This document shows, piece by piece, positions 1-7,337 of a stretch of 15,532 bases of DNA. Positions within the stretch are counted from its first letter, which is position 1, and every line of letters starts with the position of its first letter. The DNA is from Sedimenticola sp. (GTDB taxonomy: Bacteria > Pseudomonadota > Gammaproteobacteria > Chromatiales > Chromatiaceae). The position numbers and the translations under genes are program-made. The stretch is from the NCBI GenBank assembly GCA_027023915.1, contig JALVUB010000304.1, positions 1 through 15,532 on the forward strand, read 5' to 3'. The notes beneath the pieces are model-generated. The model had not been told where the DNA came from, ran no database searches, and saw nothing but the letters and a program-made list of their open reading frames with translations.

Positions 1-583
1 CGATGTCGTACACGTCGCGCATGTAGGCGTCGCGGTCGATGAGCCCCACGCAGGGGGCGGTGCAGCGTTTGATCTGGTATTGAAGGCAGGGGCGCGAGCG
101 GTTGGCGTAGTAGCTGTTCTCGCACTGGCGCACCGGAAACAGCTTCTGCAGCAGGTAGAGGGTCTCGCGCACCGCCGAGCTGCTGGGGTAGGGGCCGAAG
201 TAGCGTCCCTTCTCCTTGCGCGCTCCCCGATAGAAGGCGATGCGGGGGAAGTCGTCGTCCGAAAGAAAGATGTAGGGGTAGCTCTTGTCGTCGCGCAGCA
301 GCACGTTGTAGCGCGGCTGAAGCGACTTGATGAGGTTGTTCTCCAGCAGCAGCGCCTCGGCCTCGGTGTGGGTGACGGTGATCTCGATGTCGCGGATCTG
401 CGCCACCATGCGCTGGATGCGGAGGTTGTTGGCGCGGCGGAAATAGCTGCTCACCCGCTTCTTCAGATCCTTCGCCTTGCCCACATAGAGCACTTCGCCT
501 CCGGCGCCGATCATGCGGTAGACGCCGGGGCGGTGGGTGAGGGCCTTCAGAAAGGCGGCGTGATCGAAAGAAGCGGATTCCAT
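1..583 (-). CDS. uvrC: UvrABC system protein C, N-terminal part (runs off left edge)
   Basis: UvrC makes the two incisions around DNA lesions in nucleotide excision repair, acting with UvrA and UvrB in the cytoplasm. The visible 194 codons begin at an ATG (581-583) and read MESASFDHAAFLKAL. The GIY-YIG nuclease domain covers about residues 15-95: PGVY at 19-22, YVGKAKDLKKR at 33-43, and the acidic TEAEALLLENNLIK stretch at 73-86, which contains the expected catalytic glutamate (E76). Next come YNVLLRDDKSYPYI (92-105), RYFGPYPSSSAVRETL (127-142) and the cysteine-containing segment CLQYQIKRCTAPCVG (166-180), all typical of UvrC. The UvrB-binding and C-terminal nuclease domains are off the window. 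The gene is codirectional with the upstream SH3/anchor gene, 63 bases away. The identification is firm; only the 3' end is missing. Confidence 0.96.
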   Translation of the reverse strand, partial: MESASFDHAAFLKALTHRPGVYRMIGAGGEVLYVGKAKDLKKRVSSYFRRANNLRIQRMVAQIRDIEITVTHTEAEALLLENNLIKSLQPRYNVLLRDDKSYPYIFLSDDDFPRIAFYRGARKEKGRYFGPYPSSSAVRETLYLLQKLFPVRQCENSYYANRSRPCLQYQIKRCTAPCVGLIDRDAYMRDVYDI

Positions 584-646
584 GATGCAGCCATTTTATC
601 CGCTGTTTGGATATGTTTGCCGGCTACCGCTTGTTCGCGGTTGGGT

Positions 647-1315
647 TCATAGAGAACCCCAGGAGTCCTTTCTCCGGCGAACCCGCAGATGGGGCAGGAT
701 CAAGCCCAGCAGAATACCGCCGAATAGCACGCCACCACCGATCAGGAACCAGCGCTGGCTGGTGTTGTTTTTCAGTTCGCGGATCTCCTGGGCCTGGTCC
801 GCAACCTGGCGGGTCATGGCGGCCACCTGCTTGCGCAGCTTGCGCCGCTCGGCCGCAATCCGCACCGCATTGGCGGCGGTGTGGCGCAGTTCGTCAAGCT
901 CTTCCTGGATGCGGTCTCTTTCGCTCTTGAGCTGGCTGTACTCTTCTTGCAGCTTCTGATGGGCCTGGGTCAGCGCGGCCAGCTTCTGGCTCAGCTCGTT
1001 GGGCGATGCTTCCAGAGCCTCGATTTTTTTCTGCATCGCCGCCAACCGGTCGCGCGCGACCGGTTCATTCTGCAACTGGCGGGTGAGGACGTAGCCGGTC
1101 TTGCCGTTGTTGAGCTGGATTCTGGAGTAGCCGGTGCTCTTGTTGTCGCTCAGGACGGTTACCGGCGTGCCCGACGAGAGCATGCGGATGATGCGGTGTT
1201 GGGCGCTCTCGCCACTACGGACCGTGATCTTGAGCTGATCGGTAACATAGCGGGTTTCCGAGGCGGAAACAGCGGCGCTCATCAACAGAAAAAGAGGCAG
1301 CAGAAAACTTTTCAC
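647..1315 (-). CDS. SH3 and membrane-anchor domain protein (YgiM/TIGR04211-like)
   Basis: The protein starts with a signal-peptide-like segment (VKSFLLPLFLLMSAAVSA, cleavage likely near residue 18). A bacterial SH3 domain follows at about 22-82, including LKITVRSGES and GYSRIQLNNGKTGYVLTRQL. A long charged coiled coil runs from about 88 to 184. One transmembrane helix (RWFLIGGGVLFGGILLGLI, about 188-207) precedes a basic tail RVRRRK. This order matches the TIGR04211 SH3/anchor family, to which E. coli YgiM belongs; its function is poorly known and probably envelope-related. I chose the GTG at 1313-1315 because it places the signal peptide at the N-terminus and has GGAA 8 bases upstream. A TTG at 1334-1336 would add seven residues. 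It lies between argF and uvrC on the same strand. Confidence 0.85.
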   Translation of the reverse strand: MKSFLLPLFLLMSAAVSASETRYVTDQLKITVRSGESAQHRIIRMLSSGTPVTVLSDNKSTGYSRIQLNNGKTGYVLTRQLQNEPVARDRLAAMQKKIEALEASPNELSQKLAALTQAHQKLQEEYSQLKSERDRIQEELDELRHTAANAVRIAAERRKLRKQVAAMTRQVADQAQEIRELKNNTSQRWFLIGGGVLFGGILLGLILPHLRVRRRKDSWGSL

Positions 1316-1387
1316 AACCTGGGTTCCGTGTCTCAAAAGAGGGCAGATTCTTCCAGATCCGCTGACAAAAGTCCAAGAAGTGGCGGG

Positions 1388-2287
1388 TCACGCCATGAGA
1401 AACTCGAGCAGGGCTTTTTGCGCGTGCAGGCGGTTTTCGGCCTCGTCCCATACCACCGAATCTGGCGCGTCGATCACCTCTGCGGCCACCTCCTCGCCAC
1501 GATGGGCGGGCAGGCAGTGCATGAAGAGCGCCTCCTTGTCGGCGCGGGCCATCAGTGCCGGCGTCACCTGATAGCCGGCAAAGGCCTTTTCGCGCTGTTT
1601 CTGCTCCTGCTCCTGTCCCATGCTGGCCCATACATCGGTGACCACCAGATCCACCCCCTCGGCGGCGGCCATGGGGTCGCGGACGATGGCGCAGCGGTCG
1701 CCGGCGGCGGCCAGGATGCCGGCATCAGGCTCATAGCCCTCGGGGCAGGCGATGCGCAGCTTGAAATCGAACTGGCGGGCGGCGTTGATATAGGAGTGGC
1801 ACATGTTGTTGCCATCGCCGATCCAGGCCACGGTGCGACCACGGATGTCGCCGCGATGCTCGAAATAGGTCTGCATGTCGGCCAGAAGCTGGCAGGGGTG
1901 GTAGAGATCGGTCAGGCCGTTGATGACAGGCACGTCGGAATGGGCGGCGAAGGTCTCCACCGTCTCGTGGGCGAAGGTACGGATCATCACCCCGTCCACC
2001 ATCCGCGACAGCACCCGCGCGGTGTCCTCGATGGGCTCGCCACGGCCAAGCTGGGTGTCGTTGGGAGAAAGAAACATGGCGGCGCCCCCGAGCTGGGTCA
2101 TGCCGGCCTGGAAGGAGACGCGGGTGCGGGTGGAGGATTTGTCGAAGATCATCGCCAGTACCTTCTGATGAAGGATCTGACTGGTCCTGCCCTGGCGGTG
2201 TTCCTGTTTGAGTTCGCCCGCTCGCGCGATAAGGTCGCGCAGTTCCCCCGCTGTCAGGTCGAGCAGGGTGAGAAAGTGACGCGCCAT
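1388..2287 (-). CDS. argF: Ornithine carbamoyltransferase, anabolic
   Basis: Transfers the carbamoyl group from carbamoyl phosphate to ornithine, giving citrulline in arginine biosynthesis. The protein is 299 aa, about the usual length. Family motifs are all present: the carbamoyl-phosphate loop STRTR (52-56), the catalytic HPCQ (130-133), the second-domain segment DVWASMGQE (218-226) and the ornithine-binding HCLPAHRG (257-264). The ATG (2285-2287) begins one base after the argD stop. Its Shine-Dalgarno AAGGAGG lies inside the last argD codons with six-base spacing, so translation is coupled to argD. The companion argD suggests the biosynthetic rather than the catabolic (arc) enzyme. No substitution of a key residue was seen. 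Confidence 0.97.
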   Translation of the reverse strand: MARHFLTLLDLTAGELRDLIARAGELKQEHRQGRTSQILHQKVLAMIFDKSSTRTRVSFQAGMTQLGGAAMFLSPNDTQLGRGEPIEDTARVLSRMVDGVMIRTFAHETVETFAAHSDVPVINGLTDLYHPCQLLADMQTYFEHRGDIRGRTVAWIGDGNNMCHSYINAARQFDFKLRIACPEGYEPDAGILAAAGDRCAIVRDPMAAAEGVDLVVTDVWASMGQEQEQKQREKAFAGYQVTPALMARADKEALFMHCLPAHRGEEVAAEVIDAPDSVVWDEAENRLHAQKALLEFLMA

Positions 2288-2288
2288 C

Positions 2289-3467
2289 TCAAGCCTCCTT
2301 GAGAAAGTCTTCGATCAGGCCGGCCACGCCGTCGAGGAGCTGTCCGGCCTCGTCGTCGCCGAGTACCAGGGGTGGCAGCAGCCGCACCACACGCCCGGCG
2401 GTGACGTTGATGAGCAGCCCCTTTTCCAGCGCGCGGGCCACCAGCTCGCCGCAGGGACGCTCCAGCTCGATGCCTATCATCAGGCCGCGGCCACGGATAT
2501 CGCTGACGCCGTCCAGCCCGGCCAGGCGCTCGCGGAAGCCGGCCAGCAGCCGTTCGCCCAACAGCGCGGCCCGTTCCCACAGCTTTTCCTTCTCCATCAC
2601 CTCCAGCACCGCCAGGGCGGCGGCACAAGCCAGCGGGTTGCCGCCAAAAGTGGAGCCATGGCTGCCGGGGCCGAACAGTTCCGCCGCCTCGCCGTGGGCT
2701 AGGCAGGCGCCGATGGGCACGCCGTTGCCCAACGCCTTGGCCAGGGTGATGACATCGGGGGTACAGCCGCACTGCTGGAAGGCAAACGGGCGGCCGGTGC
2801 GGCCAAGTCCGGTCTGCACCTCGTCGAGCATCATCAGCCAGCCGTGCTGGTCACACAGTTGGCGGATGCCGGCGAGGTAGTCGTCCGGCGGAATGTTGAC
2901 CCCGCCTTCGCCCTGCACCGGCTCAACCAGCACGGCCACGATCGATTTTTGGGTTTCGGCGGCGGTTTGCAGTGCCTCCAGGTCGCCATAGGGCACCCGG
3001 GCAAAACCCTGCACCAGGGGCTCGAAACCGGCCTGCACCTTGCGGCTGCCGGAGGCGGTGAGGGTGGCCAGGGTGCGACCGTGGAAACTGCCTTCCATGA
3101 CCACGATCACCGGGTTCTTGATGCCCTTGCGGTGCCCCCACAGACGCGCCAGCTTGATGGCCGCTTCGTTGGCCTCGGCCCCGGAGTTGGCGAAAAAGGC
3201 CCGCTCCATGCCGGCCAGGGCGGTGAGCCGCTCGCCCAGCAACTGCTGCAAGGCAATGCCGTAAAGGTTGGAGGTATGCACCAGCCGGCCCGCCTGCTCG
3301 CACAGCGCCCTGGTCACCGCCGGGTGGGCATGGCCCAGGGAACAGACGGCGATGCCGGAAAGGCCGTCGAGATAGCGTTTTCCCTGCTCGTCGTACAGCC
3401 AGGCGCCGTCACCGTGGGTGAAGGCAACCGGCAACCGGCTGTAGGTGTGCATCAAGACATCTTTCAT
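2289..3467 (-). CDS. argD: Acetylornithine aminotransferase (class III PLP aminotransferase)
   Basis: Converts N-acetylglutamate semialdehyde to N-acetylornithine using glutamate and PLP; many ArgD enzymes also act as succinyldiaminopimelate aminotransferase. The 392-aa product shows the family's N-terminal LMHTYSRLPVAF, then NSGAEANEAAIKLAR (about 94-108), GSFHGRT (126-132), the PLP-ring aspartate in LDEVQTGLGRTG (D215) and the Schiff-base lysine in TLAKALGNG (K244). The ATG at 3465-3467 was chosen because homologues carry a few residues before the LMxTY segment. Alternatives are the ATG at 3450-3452 (387 aa) and a TTG at 3489-3491. It heads the minus-strand unit argD-argF-SH3-uvrC; the gap to argF is one base. 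Confidence 0.95.
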   Translation of the reverse strand: MKDVLMHTYSRLPVAFTHGDGAWLYDEQGKRYLDGLSGIAVCSLGHAHPAVTRALCEQAGRLVHTSNLYGIALQQLLGERLTALAGMERAFFANSGAEANEAAIKLARLWGHRKGIKNPVIVVMEGSFHGRTLATLTASGSRKVQAGFEPLVQGFARVPYGDLEALQTAAETQKSIVAVLVEPVQGEGGVNIPPDDYLAGIRQLCDQHGWLMMLDEVQTGLGRTGRPFAFQQCGCTPDVITLAKALGNGVPIGACLAHGEAAELFGPGSHGSTFGGNPLACAAALAVLEVMEKEKLWERAALLGERLLAGFRERLAGLDGVSDIRGRGLMIGIELERPCGELVARALEKGLLINVTAGRVVRLLPPLVLGDDEAGQLLDGVAGLIEDFLKEA

Positions 3468-3557
3468 GGTTCCAGTAAGACGGAAAAACAAAAAAGGCAG
3501 CCCCGTGCCCCGGTGGCCACCTGCGCATTTTTCCGCCGCGTGGCAAGAAAGAAGAAA

Positions 3558-3586
3558 AAGCTACCCTATGTGGAAAGGGTTTTCAA
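3558..3586 (-). promoter_or_regulatory. Candidate argD promoter (weak)
   Basis: Reading the minus strand, TTGAAA (complement of 3581-3586) is followed after 17 bases by TAGCTT (complement of 3558-3563). The -35 matches sigma70 at five of six positions, the -10 at only three. The -35 lies within one arm of the 3576-3603 inverted repeat. No ArgR-box match is obvious by eye. This is a by-eye call. Confidence 0.3.
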
Positions 3587-3603
3587 GGGGTTTTGAAAAC
3601 CCT
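3576..3603. promoter_or_regulatory. Perfect 11-bp inverted repeat between divergent argD and HPP genes
   Basis: AGGGTTTTCAA (3576-3586) and TTGAAAACCCT (3593-3603) are exact reverse complements around a six-base spacer. The site lies between divergently transcribed genes, so it is unlikely to be a terminator, and no T-tract follows. It overlaps the candidate -35 of argD and abuts the candidate extended -10 of the HPP gene, as an operator for a dimeric regulator would. The cognate regulator is unknown. Confidence 0.45.
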
Positions 3604-3611
3604 GATAAGAT
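3603..3611 (+). promoter_or_regulatory. Candidate extended -10 promoter for the HPP-CBS gene
   Basis: The string TGATAAGAT reads as an extended -10 (TGn followed by TAAGAT, four of six matches to TATAAT). It would start transcription near 3618, about 30 bases before the chosen ATG at 3650. No good -35 lies at the usual distance, which extended -10 promoters tolerate. Low-confidence by-eye call. Confidence 0.3.
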
Positions 3612-3649
3612 ACGTGCTTTCTCTGGTTTTGCGACTTTTTGCCAACCTC

Positions 3650-4852
3650 ATGTCTTCCAACCAACATACATTGGCGGGTGTGCTGCGCGCATTTGTCCCC
3701 GATCCGGACACTGTCTCTCTCAAGGAAAAAGTGATTTCGGGCCTGGCCGGGTTGGTGGGCATCGGCCTCATCATGGCGGTGAGTGCCCAATTTCTGGCGC
3801 CGCGCGACCTGCCCTGGGTGGTGGCCTCCATGGGCGCCTCGGCGGTGCTGCTCTTCGCCGTGCCCCACGGGCCTCTGTCGCAGCCGTGGAACTTTGTCGG
3901 CGGCCATCTCATCTCGGCCTTTCTTGGCATCACCATCGCTCATCTGGTGCCGGACAAGGTACTGGCGTCGGGTCTGGCGGTGGGGGTGGCCATTTCGGTG
4001 ATGTACATCACCCGCTGTCTTCACCCGCCCGGCGGCGCCACCGCCCTGAGCGCCGTGGCCAGTGGGCCGGCGGTGCATGCCCTCGGCTACCAGTACATGG
4101 TGACCCCCATTCTCATCAATGTGGTGGTGATGCTCTCCTGGGCGCTTTTCATCAACAATGTTCTCGCCAGCCGTCGCTACCCGGAGAAGCTGCGACGGCC
4201 CCAGGTGCGCCCCGACGAGACAGAGGCCGGCCTGGTGGTGGCTGGGTTGGGGGTGGAACCTCGCGATCTCGACTACGCCATGCGCGAACTGGGTGAATAT
4301 ATTGACCTGTCGGTCTCCGACCTGCGTGCTTTGATCGAACTGACGGCCGCCCACGCCGCCCGCCGTGAGCTGGGACGCCTCACCTGTGGACAGATCATGA
4401 CTCCCGATCCCGTGTTCGCGGAATATGACACACCGGTGGAGCAGGCATGGCAGCGGATGGGTGAGCTGAAAGTGCGGGCGTTGCCGGTGGTGGATCATCG
4501 ACGCCATGTGATCGGTATTCTCACCATTGCCGATTTCCTGCGCCAGGTGCGGGACTCAAACGAGGGAACCCTGGCGGAACGGTTGCGTCATTTCATCCAG
4601 CCCTCGCCAGGGCTCACCACCGACAAGCCGGAATTTGCCGGACATCTCATGACCCGCGATCCGGTGGTGGTGAAGGCGGATGAGCATGTGATGGACCTTT
4701 TTCCAATCTATCTTTCGGAAGGCGTTCACCATCTGCCGGTGGTGGACGAAACGGGCCGGCTGGTGGGCATGGTAACGCCCAAGGATCTGCTCAAGGCGCT
4801 CTACGGCCAGTTGCTGCGGTGTGGGCCGGTCGTTTCCGGGCAGTCTGTATAA
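3650..4852 (+). CDS. HPP family membrane protein with C-terminal tandem CBS domains
   Basis: A 400-aa inner-membrane protein. The N-terminal half (about residues 28-172) has hydrophobic segments near 30-49, 54-71, 82-100, 105-122 and 151-171, and the signature HPPGGATAL (125-133) that names the HPP family. A linker follows, then two CBS domains at about 246-300 (IMTPDPVF, GILTIADFL) and 333-388 (LMTRDPVVV, GMVTPKDLL). CBS pairs usually bind adenine nucleotides and gate the attached domain. Some plant and cyanobacterial HPP proteins transport nitrite, but the substrate here is unknown. The ATG at 3650 was chosen because the hydrophobic core begins soon after it. It lacks a clear Shine-Dalgarno. 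A TTG at 3593 is possible in frame but lies inside the inverted repeat. Confidence 0.85.
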   Translation: MSSNQHTLAGVLRAFVPDPDTVSLKEKVISGLAGLVGIGLIMAVSAQFLAPRDLPWVVASMGASAVLLFAVPHGPLSQPWNFVGGHLISAFLGITIAHLVPDKVLASGLAVGVAISVMYITRCLHPPGGATALSAVASGPAVHALGYQYMVTPILINVVVMLSWALFINNVLASRRYPEKLRRPQVRPDETEAGLVVAGLGVEPRDLDYAMRELGEYIDLSVSDLRALIELTAAHAARRELGRLTCGQIMTPDPVFAEYDTPVEQAWQRMGELKVRALPVVDHRRHVIGILTIADFLRQVRDSNEGTLAERLRHFIQPSPGLTTDKPEFAGHLMTRDPVVVKADEHVMDLFPIYLSEGVHHLPVVDETGRLVGMVTPKDLLKALYGQLLRCGPVVSGQSV

Positions 4853-4853
4853 T
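4848..4853 (+). promoter_or_regulatory. Perfect -10 hexamer upstream of ffh
   Basis: A consensus TATAAT overlaps the stop codon of the HPP-CBS gene, about 32 bases before the ffh ATG. No convincing -35 is present at 16-18 bases (GCCGGT at 17). It may be the ffh promoter or chance created by the stop codon. Confidence 0.35.
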
Positions 4854-4885
4854 CCCGGATAGTTTTCTGTTTTAGCGGTATCACC

Positions 4886-6277
4886 ATGTTCGAGAATCTG
4901 ACCGACCGCCTCGGCCGCGTGGTGCAGAACCTGCGCGGCCAGGGGCGCATCACCGAGGACAACATCAAGGAGACCCTGCGCGAGGTGCGCATGGCGCTGC
5001 TGGAGGCCGACGTGGCCCTGCCGGTGGTGAAGGAGTTCGTCGAGGAGGTGAAGCAGAAGGCCCTGGGCGAGGCGGTGATGAAGAGCCTCACCCCCGGACA
5101 GGCGCTGGTCAAGATCGTCAACGACGAGCTGATCCGGGTGATGGGCGAGGCCAATGAAGCCCTCGACCTGCGTGCCCAGCCGCCGGCGGTGATCCTCATG
5201 GCCGGCCTCCAGGGCTCGGGCAAGACCACCAGCGTGGGCAAGCTGGCGCGGTTGCTCAAGGTGCGGCAGAAGAAAAAGGTGATGGTGGTGAGCGCCGATG
5301 TTTACCGTCCCGCCGCCATCGACCAGCTTCGTACACTGGCCGACGAGATCGGTGTCGAGTTCCACCCCAGCGATCCCGCCCAGAAACCGGAACAGATCGC
5401 CCGCGACGCCCTGGCCGCCGCCCGCAAGGGGCTGTTCGACGTGCTCATCGTGGACACCGCTGGCCGGCTGCACATCGACCAGGAGATGATGGCCGAGATC
5501 CAGGTACTCCACAAAGCGCTCAACCCGGTGGAGACCCTCTTCGTGGTGGACGCCATGACCGGCCAGGACGCCGCCAACACCGCCCGTGCCTTCAACGAAG
5601 CGCTGCCCCTCACCGGCGTGGTGCTCACCAAGGTGGACGGCGACGCCCGCGGCGGCGCGGCGCTCTCCATCCGCAAGATCACCGGCAAGCCCATCAAGTT
5701 TCTTGGCGTGGGCGAAAAGACCGACGCCCTGGAGCCCTTCCACCCAGACCGCATCGCCTCGCGCATCCTCGGCATGGGCGACGTGGTCTCCCTGGTGGAG
5801 GAGATCACCCAGAAGGTGGATCAGGAGAAGGCCGCCAAACTGGCGAAAAAGATCCACAAGGGCAAGGGCTTTACCCTGGCCGACTTCAAGGAGCAGATGG
5901 AGCAGATGGCGAAGATGGGTGGCTTGGCCAGCCTCATGGACAAGCTGCCCGGCATGAACCAGGTGCCCGACGCGGTGAAGGCCCAGGCCGGCGACAAGGA
6001 GATCAACAAGATGATCGCCATCATCAACTCCATGACCCCCCAGGAACGCGCCTTCCCGCAGATCATCAAGGGCTCGCGCAAGCGCCGCATCGCCCGCGGC
6101 TCCGGCACCCAGGTGCAGGACGTCAACCGCCTCCTCAAGCAGTTCGCCCAGATGCAGAAAATGATGAAAAAGATGAAAGGCGGCGGCCTGGCCAGAATGA
6201 TGCGCGGCATGAAGGGGCGCTTTCCCGGTGGCGGCATGCCGCCGGGCGGGATGCCGCCGGGAGGCTTCCCTTTCTGA
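4886..6277 (+). CDS. ffh: Signal recognition particle protein Ffh
   Basis: The protein GTPase of the bacterial SRP. It binds 4.5S RNA and the signal sequences of nascent membrane proteins and delivers ribosomes to FtsY at the inner membrane. The 463-aa product has the N-terminal helical bundle (1-95), the G domain with P-loop GLQGSGKTTS (107-116), SADVYRPAAIDQL (136-148), DTAGR (190-194) and TKVDGDARGG (248-257). The methionine-rich M domain runs from about 330 to 440 and includes the RNA-binding segment RIARGSGTQVQDVNRLL (401-417). The tail is low complexity, with tandem GGMPPGG units (449-460). The start is fixed by the MFENLTDRL family N-terminus, although the Shine-Dalgarno is weak. The next gene is not rpsP, its usual neighbour in gammaproteobacteria, but a WYL regulator. 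Confidence 0.98.
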   Translation: MFENLTDRLGRVVQNLRGQGRITEDNIKETLREVRMALLEADVALPVVKEFVEEVKQKALGEAVMKSLTPGQALVKIVNDELIRVMGEANEALDLRAQPPAVILMAGLQGSGKTTSVGKLARLLKVRQKKKVMVVSADVYRPAAIDQLRTLADEIGVEFHPSDPAQKPEQIARDALAAARKGLFDVLIVDTAGRLHIDQEMMAEIQVLHKALNPVETLFVVDAMTGQDAANTARAFNEALPLTGVVLTKVDGDARGGAALSIRKITGKPIKFLGVGEKTDALEPFHPDRIASRILGMGDVVSLVEEITQKVDQEKAAKLAKKIHKGKGFTLADFKEQMEQMAKMGGLASLMDKLPGMNQVPDAVKAQAGDKEINKMIAIINSMTPQERAFPQIIKGSRKRRIARGSGTQVQDVNRLLKQFAQMQKMMKKMKGGGLARMMRGMKGRFPGGGMPPGGMPPGGFPF

Positions 6278-6300
6278 CTGGTTGAGCAGGTGGCGGGGAC

Positions 6301-7281
6301 ATGGACCGTTTCGACCGCATCTATCAGCTTCATCACCTTCTGGTCGGCGCCCGCTGGCCGGTTTCCCGTCGCCGTATCGAAGAGGAACTGGAATGCAGCG
6401 CCCGCACCGCCAAGCGCACCATTCAGGTGATGCGCGACTACCTGGGCGCGCCCATCGAGTACAACCGGGAACGAAACGGCTACTTCTACGACAAAACCCA
6501 GGGCGAATTCGAGCTGCCGGGCCTGTGGTTCAACGCCAGCGAGCTGCAAGCCCTGCTGCTGATGCAGCAACTGCTGCACCAGGTGAAGCCGGGGCTGCTC
6601 GATTCCCAACTTGCTCCTGTGCGCCAGCGCATTGACAAGCTGCTCGACCAACAGCACTTGTCAGGTAAGGGAATCAGGAACCGCATACGCCTGCTGAGCC
6701 TGGCCTCCCGCCCGCCGGGAGAACACTTTCTCGCCCTGGCCGAGGCCCTGGTGGGGCGTCGTCCCTTGTTCATCCGCTACCACGCCCGTGGCGCCGGACA
6801 AAAGAGCGAGCGCCACATCAGCCCCCAGCGCCTCACCCGTTACCGGGACAACTGGTACCTCGAGGCCTGGTGCCACCTGCGCCAGGATCTGCGCCTTTTC
6901 GCCATCGAACGGATCGAACTGCTGGGCGCTTCGCCCGAGCCCTACCGGGAAATTTCCCGCCAGCGCCTCGACCAAGCGTTCGACAGCAGCTACGGCATCT
7001 TCCGCGGCCCCTCCCGCCATCTTGCCGTGCTCGCCTTCACCCCCGAACGGGCCCGCTGGATCGAACAGGAGCAGTGGCACCCGGATCAGCAGGGCCGTTG
7101 GCGCGATGACGGCCGGTTCGAGTTGCGTATCCCTTTTTCCAATCCCACCGAGTTGATTCTCGACATCCTCCGCTACGGCCCGGATGTTGAAGTGCTTGCG
7201 CCTGATTTTCTGCGAGAAGAAGTGGCGGCGAGGCTGAAACGCGCGGCGGCGCAATATTTTCAAGGCGGGGACACGAAATGA
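6301..7281 (+). CDS. WYL-domain transcriptional regulator (wHTH-WYL-WCX)
   Basis: A 326-aa DNA-binding regulator. Residues 1-65 form a winged helix-turn-helix (RFDRIYQLHHLL, RIEEELECSARTAKRTI, then the wing IEYNRERNGYFYD). A linker at about 70-135 leads to a WYL domain at about 140-210 with a literal W185-Y186-L187 in DNWYLEAWCHLRQDLRLF. The C-terminal part (about 235-318) resembles the WCX extension. WYL proteins of this layout (CapW and BrxR are studied examples) act as repressors of defence loci and may sense nucleic-acid ligands; that role here is inferred from position upstream of cas3. The ATG has AGGTGG seven bases upstream. It follows ffh by 23 bases with no visible terminator, so readthrough from ffh is possible. 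Confidence 0.9.
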   Translation: MDRFDRIYQLHHLLVGARWPVSRRRIEEELECSARTAKRTIQVMRDYLGAPIEYNRERNGYFYDKTQGEFELPGLWFNASELQALLLMQQLLHQVKPGLLDSQLAPVRQRIDKLLDQQHLSGKGIRNRIRLLSLASRPPGEHFLALAEALVGRRPLFIRYHARGAGQKSERHISPQRLTRYRDNWYLEAWCHLRQDLRLFAIERIELLGASPEPYREISRQRLDQAFDSSYGIFRGPSRHLAVLAFTPERARWIEQEQWHPDQQGRWRDDGRFELRIPFSNPTELILDILRYGPDVEVLAPDFLREEVAARLKRAAAQYFQGGDTK

Positions 7282-7337
7282 CCCTGTGCCTGTGGACAAT
7301 GGAATGGTCGGCACGGTGATAGAGAGCAGGAATGCTT

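Noticed and set aside
584..646. A short hairpin ACCGC-GAACAA-GCGGT (minus strand) between the SH3/anchor gene and uvrC as a terminator.
   Set aside because: Only a five-bp stem with no following T-run; not strong enough to call.
80..652. A plus-strand 190-codon open frame at the left edge.
   Set aside because: It lies antisense to uvrC, whose GIY-YIG domain reads cleanly on the minus strand.
881..2302. A long plus-strand open frame opposite argF and the SH3/anchor gene (473 codons).
   Set aside because: It is antisense to two clearly recognised genes, in high-GC DNA where reverse frames stay open, and its product has no recognisable family pattern.
4556..5857. A 433-codon minus-strand open frame opposite the HPP-CBS 3' end and ffh.
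   Set aside because: His/Leu/Gly-rich antisense product spanning two real genes; typical of a GC-driven shadow frame.
6230..6243. The palindrome GGCGGCATGCCGCC as an ffh terminator.
   Set aside because: It lies within coding sequence for the GGMPPGG repeats, has no loop and no T-tract; codon repetition explains it.
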